Notes under the pieces: generated by a model
Told to the model about the DNA's origin: nothing
The model's input: the letters and a program-made list of their open reading frames with translations, nothing else
Databases searched by the model: none
Shown here: positions 60,307-64,000 of the stretch, in pieces
How positions within the stretch are numbered: position 1 is the stretch's first letter
Layout: the number at the start of each line of letters is the position of its first letter
Translations under genes and position numbers: made by a program
NCBI RefSeq assembly: GCF_020852615.1
Contig: NZ_JADZAJ010000009.1
Location: 1 to 64,000, forward strand
Direction: 5' to 3'
From: Nitrosomonas sp.
GTDB lineage: Bacteria > Pseudomonadota > Gammaproteobacteria > Burkholderiales > Nitrosomonadaceae
Length of the DNA stretch: 64,000 nucleotides

Positions 60307-60831
60307 CTAATCTTCAAAACTGCAGAGCGAGAACAACTGATAGCCCTGCTGCCGCAGCCGCCTGCTTCCTCCTGCATTGGGCAGATCGATCACAACGCAA
60401 CATTCAACCACGCTTCCCCCTGTTTCCCGGATCAGTCTGATGGCGGCTTCCATTGTTCCGCCGGTTGCCATCAGGTCATCAATGAGCAGTACACGATCCT
60501 CTTTGTCAATCGCATCCACGTGAATCTCGACCTTGTCGAAACCATATTCCAGCTGATAATCGCAACCGATGGTTTCGGCGGGTAATTTACCCTGTTTGCG
60601 GATAGGGACGAATCCGGCACCCAGCGCGTAGGCGACAGGTGCGCCAATAATGAAGCCGCGTGATTCAATTCCGGCAACCTTGCTGATTTTTTCTTTCTGG
60701 TAACGCTGGACAATTTCCTCAATTGTAGTGCGCAGCCCAACCGGATCCTTCAAAAGGGTGGTGATATCCCGGAACATAATGCCTTTGCGGGGGTAATGCG
60801 GGATGGTGCGGATACGTGATTTGATCGACAT
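60307..60831 (-). CDS. apt: Adenine phosphoribosyltransferase
   Basis: Apt salvages adenine to AMP with PRPP. The 174-residue protein has IPHYPRKGIMFRDITTLL at the start and the PRPP loop VLLIDDLMATGGTMEAA (near 119-135), and the basic segment IRKQGKLPAET. Length is typical. Confidence 0.97.
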   Translation of the reverse strand: MSIKSRIRTIPHYPRKGIMFRDITTLLKDPVGLRTTIEEIVQRYQKEKISKVAGIESRGFIIGAPVAYALGAGFVPIRKQGKLPAETIGCDYQLEYGFDKVEIHVDAIDKEDRVLLIDDLMATGGTMEAAIRLIRETGGSVVECCVVIDLPNAGGSRRLRQQGYQLFSLCSFED

Positions 60832-60896
60832 ATATATGGAAAATGGCAGGCTAAACTGGGGCAGGAGTCATTTTAACCATGATTCCTGTTGCAGGT

Positions 60897-61379
60897 TCAG
60901 GCATTGTCAGGGCGGCGATACAAACCAATCAGCTCAGTCCGGGCAATAATATGTTCTTGCATGGCTTTTTCCAGAACAGCTTTGGTTGGCCTGTTTAAGT
61001 CGGGTAACAGGGTATCCAGGGCATACAGTTTGTGAAAATAACGATGTATCCCGATCGGTGGACAGGGTCCGCCGTAGCCGGTTCTGCCCCAGTCATTTAT
61101 TCCTTCAAGTGTGCCTGCCGGTAATTCTCCGGTAATGACATTTTCAGGCAGCTTGCTGACATTTGGTGGGATGTTGTAAAGAATCCAGTGTACCCACGTC
61201 ATTTTGGGTGCTTGCGGATCGGGCGCATCCGGATCATCAACAATCAGGACCAGGCTCTTTGTATTTTCGGGTAATCCGGTCCAGAAAAGTGCAGGTGACA
61301 AATCCTCATCGTCACAGGTGTGACGAATCGGAATCCAGCCCTGATGGGGAAAAGACGGGGATGTTAAATGCAGAGCCAT
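60897..61379 (-). CDS. YbhB/YbcL-family PEBP-like protein
   Basis: A 160-residue phosphatidylethanolamine-binding-fold protein. The conserved parts are SPALFWTGLPENTKSLVLIVDDPDAPDP (split, about 29-56), WVHWILYNIP and GRTGYGGPCPPIGIHRYFH (about 97-115) lining the anion-binding pocket. It has no signal peptide. The cellular role of bacterial members is uncertain. ATG 61379 is chosen, with AGAGAG upstream; the frame runs to 61421 but the extra 14 residues are not family-like. Confidence 0.93.
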   Translation of the reverse strand: MALHLTSPSFPHQGWIPIRHTCDDEDLSPALFWTGLPENTKSLVLIVDDPDAPDPQAPKMTWVHWILYNIPPNVSKLPENVITGELPAGTLEGINDWGRTGYGGPCPPIGIHRYFHKLYALDTLLPDLNRPTKAVLEKAMQEHIIARTELIGLYRRPDNA

Positions 61380-61531
61380 TTTTTCTCTCTGGTTACACCT
61401 GCAGGATAGGGTTACCGGCATGTTTTACGTGTGCCGTGAATAACTGCTTTAGGGAATTTCAGGTGTGTGAAGCATGCGGCGTTGTTCAGAAAATATGGCC
61501 TGCATGCTTCAATGCAGCCGATCTGTTGGGA

Positions 61532-62143
61532 TTAGGCGTTTGCCGCTTTTTTCGAGCGTACAAAAATGTAGCCGCCAACACCTGCCACAACAGCAAGCAG
61601 AATAATCTCTAACGTACCGAAACTGGATCCGTGATCGTGATCACCACCGCCACCAACATGAAGCGGTACTGTTACAGCAGTTTTAGCCTTGCCGGCACTG
61701 TCTTCGGTTTCAAGGTGAATGTTGTACTGACCAAGATGTTCGAGGTTGGCTGCAACAACAATAATGCCGGATGTGTACTTTTCAGCAGGCATATACAGCA
61801 CTTCATGTGCACCATGCTCGCTGTTCTCATGACCATCCATCAACACTCTCACTGCAATGGGAACCTCACGCGTTTCTGCGTTTGAGAGCTCAATAGTCAT
61901 ATTGATCTTGCCGGCATTGGGGATATGGTTGCAGTATGAATGCATGGGAGGAATGTTGCCTTCAGGCACTTCATAAACGCTAACCTCTACAGGGAAATCC
62001 CCATTTTCAATTTTGCATCCCCCGGCGTCATGATGTCCTTCATGCGCAAGCATGAGCTGAGCCGATGCGGGAGCTGATCCTAAAAACATTGATAATGCGA
62101 GGCATAGCCCTGCAATGTTGCTATTTCGAAGCGCCTTGTTCAT
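61532..62143 (-). CDS. PmoD/AmoD-like periplasmic copper protein with C-terminal membrane anchor
   Basis: A 203-residue exported protein. Signal peptide 1-28 (cleavage after ASA). A His-rich start AHEGHHDAGGC (33-43) leads to Cys43, and Met67 and Cys71 follow (PPMHSYCNHIP). This Cys...Met...Cys order, with the segment TREVPIAVRVLM (91-102), matches the PmoD/AmoD family, periplasmic proteins of methane and ammonia oxidisers that bind a CuA-like copper centre in a homodimer. The C-terminal His/Gly linker GGGGDHDHG (164-172) and one membrane helix (about 177-195) agree. It is not next to amo genes here. Start ATG 62143 has GGAG upstream. Confidence 0.7.
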   Translation of the reverse strand: MNKALRNSNIAGLCLALSMFLGSAPASAQLMLAHEGHHDAGGCKIENGDFPVEVSVYEVPEGNIPPMHSYCNHIPNAGKINMTIELSNAETREVPIAVRVLMDGHENSEHGAHEVLYMPAEKYTSGIIVVAANLEHLGQYNIHLETEDSAGKAKTAVTVPLHVGGGGDHDHGSSFGTLEIILLAVVAGVGGYIFVRSKKAANA

Positions 62144-62282
62144 ATTTTCTCCACGTTATAATTTCAAGCCTTAATTCTATTCAAATCAAATAATATTTAG
62201 CCAGTTGTTTGACTTTGACCTGATCCACTCAGGCCAACGGCCATATAGCGACCGTGCAAATTGCCGCTGGATTGTATAACAA

Positions 62283-62341
62283 AAAACAGGGCAGGCAGTA
62301 TAACGATGTATTTTTGTGACAGGATTTGCTGCCCCTGTTTT
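62283..62341 (-). terminator. Likely terminator after the NUDIX gene
   Basis: On the minus strand AAAACAGGGGCAG (62329-62341) pairs with CTGCCCTGTTTT (62283-62294), with one bulged base and a loop of about 34 bases, and is followed by TTTG. The long loop makes it unusual, but its position 31 bases after the NUDIX stop and the terminal T-run support termination. Confidence 0.5.
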
Positions 62342-62371
62342 CACCGGCCCTGCTGATCTGAAAACTGTTTT

Positions 62372-62821
62372 TTAACCGTAATACTGCAGGATCTCCAGCG
62401 GGTAGTTTTTTCCGGCAAGGTAATCTTCAATACATTGCATTACCAGATGTGTACGATGCATGGCCTGCCTTTCCCGGATTTCATCAATACTGAGCCAGCC
62501 TGCCCGCACGATACCGGTATCGAGTTTTCTTGCCGGATCAAAGCCGGTAATTTTCCCGGAGAAGGTGAAACGCAGGTAAGTGATACCATTCGAGGCGCAG
62601 GTCCAGTGGTAAATGCCGGTCAACACTTCAGGCCGGAAAGAGTGACCGGTTTCTTCCAGCACTTCACGGCTGCATGCCTGAAGAATAGATTCACCTGCTT
62701 CCAGATGGCCGGCCGGCTGGTTGAGTTTTATCTCGGTTCCTCTTGGAATTTCTTCTACCAGCAGATATTTGCCATCCTGTTCAATTACGGCGGCAACAGT
62801 AACATTCGGTTTCCAGGTCAT
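62372..62821 (-). CDS. NUDIX hydrolase (NudJ-like)
   Basis: A 149-residue NUDIX-fold hydrolase. The NUDIX box is GHLEAGESILQACSREVLEETG (split, about 38-59), complete with the REVLEE metal-binding core. PNVTVAAVIEQDGKYLLVEE at the start matches the NudJ group of nucleoside di/triphosphate or HMP-PP hydrolases. The real substrate is uncertain. It is divergent from the glycosyltransferase gene. Confidence 0.93.
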   Translation of the reverse strand: MTWKPNVTVAAVIEQDGKYLLVEEIPRGTEIKLNQPAGHLEAGESILQACSREVLEETGHSFRPEVLTGIYHWTCASNGITYLRFTFSGKITGFDPARKLDTGIVRAGWLSIDEIRERQAMHRTHLVMQCIEDYLAGKNYPLEILQYYG

Positions 62822-62968
62822 ACGCTCAGATATGTAAAAATAGCCAGTTTTAAAGTCGGCGGAGGCTGTGGAAATGTCCGCAAGCCGTCCGCTTTTGCTG
62901 ATTTCGGGGTTTTATAGTGCGCCCGACAGAGTGGGGCGGTTCAGTATTTCATCATTAAAGTAAATTTT

Positions 62969-63694
62969 ATGCATATATCTTTCATCATTCCGGCTTTTAA
63001 TGAAGCGCAACTGATTGAGCCGTGTTTACGTTCGATTGCCGATGCAGTGGCAGTCAATCAATCATATGGTTACACCCATGAGGTCATCGTGGTCGATAAC
63101 AACTCGACGGATAACACCGCGCAGCTTGCGGCGCAGTCAGGGGCAAGAGTTGTGTTTGAGCCGGTTAATCATATCGCGCGTGCCAGAACAGCAGGTGCAA
63201 ATGCTGCCGAAGGGGAATGGCTGGTATTCATGGACGCGGATTGCCTGATGAATGCCGGGCTGGTCACTGATATTTTTGAGCTGATCAAACAGGGAAAACA
63301 TATTGGTGCAGGCAGTACACTCCGCATGCCGGGTCAGCCCTGGTGGGCAGAGATACTGCTGCGAATATGGACGCTGCTGTCAGTGCTGCTTGGCTGGGCT
63401 GCCGGGGCGCTGATCGTCTGTAATACAACCGCATTCAGGGAAGTGGAGGGATTTGATCTGACCCTGTATGCTGCGGAAGAAATCGAATTGAGCCGGAAGC
63501 TCAAGCAATATGGCCGTAAACGTAAACTCAAATTTACCATTTTGAGCACCCATCCACTCGAAACTTCCTCCAGAAAAACCCGGCTTTACAGCGGATGGGA
63601 GATTTTTGGGCAGTTTGTTCGCCTGGCTTTGTCCCCTCTGGGTTCGTTGCGTAATAAAAAGAAACTGCCGATGTGGTACGACGGCAGGCGCTGA
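62969..63694 (+). CDS. Family 2 glycosyltransferase
   Basis: A 241-residue GT-A fold glycosyltransferase. The N-terminal ISFIIPAFNEAQLIEPCL, HEVIVVDNNSTDNTAQLA and FMDADC (the DxD-type metal site, near 88-93) are standard. A hydrophobic segment (LLRIWTLLSVLLGWAAGALIV, around 130-150) suggests membrane association or insertion; the C-terminal acceptor region contains AAEEIELSRKL. It probably builds a glycolipid or polysaccharide. Acceptor and donor are unknown. Confidence 0.9.
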   Translation: MHISFIIPAFNEAQLIEPCLRSIADAVAVNQSYGYTHEVIVVDNNSTDNTAQLAAQSGARVVFEPVNHIARARTAGANAAEGEWLVFMDADCLMNAGLVTDIFELIKQGKHIGAGSTLRMPGQPWWAEILLRIWTLLSVLLGWAAGALIVCNTTAFREVEGFDLTLYAAEEIELSRKLKQYGRKRKLKFTILSTHPLETSSRKTRLYSGWEIFGQFVRLALSPLGSLRNKKKLPMWYDGRR

Positions 63695-63725
63695 TGGCGG
63701 CTATCCCGGGAATTTTCAGAATTTT

Positions 63726-63998
63726 CTAGGACTCGCAGGACCCGGAAAAATCCACTTCGCTAAAGCGTGCATTCGGAGTTAACACCAGCAGTTTATCCAG
63801 TGCAATCAGCTCAACCTGTTGCGGCCCGGAGCCGGTTTCCAGCAGCAGGAATTCACGCTTTTCAGGGTCCGTCAGGACATCCTTCGTTTTTCCTTCTATA
63901 ACGGATTGATCTTTCAGAATTAACCTGACCTGGTAGCCATACATGCAGGCTACTTCAATGTAATCGTGTAAATCGCAGGGAATCAGGGAATGGGCCAT
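63726..63998 (-). CDS. Rof-family Rho-binding antiterminator
   Basis: A 90-residue small beta-barrel protein. IPCDLHDYIEVACMYGYQVRLIL (split, about 6-28) followed by an Sm-like fold and VELIALDKLLVL matches Rof (YaeO), which binds Rho and reduces Rho-dependent termination. The start ATG 63998 is two bases from the window end, but the protein is complete in length. The gene is convergent with the glycosyltransferase. Confidence 0.85.
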   Translation of the reverse strand: MAHSLIPCDLHDYIEVACMYGYQVRLILKDQSVIEGKTKDVLTDPEKREFLLLETGSGPQQVELIALDKLLVLTPNARFSEVDFSGSCES

Positions 63999-64000
63999 AT

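Overview
The window is chromosomal DNA from a betaproteobacterial ammonia oxidiser, most likely Nitrosomonas. Two genes are diagnostic. One, at 28772-29215, encodes nitrosocyanin, a red copper protein known only from ammonia-oxidising bacteria. The other, at 13772-14083, encodes a small cytochrome c nearly identical in motif order and length to cytochrome c-552 of Nitrosomonas europaea. A PmoD/AmoD-like copper protein (61532-62143) and an aminotransferase resembling the hopanoid enzyme HpnO (26946-28331) fit this assignment. No rRNA or tRNA gene was recognised.

Layout. 1-3758 is accessory DNA lying against the 3' end of guaA, a known integration site for genomic islands. It holds a toxin-antitoxin pair with a cut-off toxin, an unknown gene with a possible frameshift at its start, a CRISPR array without cas genes in view, and two tiny coupled genes of unknown function. 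3759-8759 (minus strand) carries guaBA, an exosortase-associated small protein, a HAD phosphatase and hda. 8934-11190 is a pair of surface-polysaccharide type genes (DegT aminotransferase and GNAT). 11145-17870 (minus) carries an MHS transporter, a D-2-hydroxyacid dehydrogenase, and an ilvD / DUF255 / cytochrome c-552 run. 17996-28331 is mostly housekeeping: lgt, two Mla-type ABC genes, dapE, a flavin reductase, a redoxin, then gloB, yafS-like, rnhA and dnaQ.

28772-38868 starts with nitrosocyanin and ndk and continues with the conserved series rlmN-pilW-rodZ-ispG-hisS-yfgM-bamB-der. 38871-50420 holds a methyltransferase, small secreted and zinc-ribbon proteins, a P-type H+-ATPase, a complete tripartite RND efflux operon and a DUF481 outer-membrane protein. 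50823-53410 is rpsO-pnp with stem-loops around and between the genes. 53702-58049 is the most unusual chromosomal unit: five tightly packed genes (class V aminotransferase/cysteine desulfurase, sugar-type nucleotidyltransferase, HIT protein, membrane desaturase, divergent phosphoglycerate mutase) whose combination I do not recognise as a described pathway. 58094-63998 ends with a coiled-coil protein, serS, apt, a PEBP protein, the PmoD-like copper protein, a NUDIX hydrolase, a family 2 glycosyltransferase and a Rof-like Rho antiterminator.

The best candidates for something new are the 53.7-58.0 kb operon, the accessory block beside guaA (truncated CRISPR array, frameshifted putative lipoprotein, disrupted toxin), and the periplasmic copper proteins. 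Function calls rest on motifs read by eye; no database search was run.
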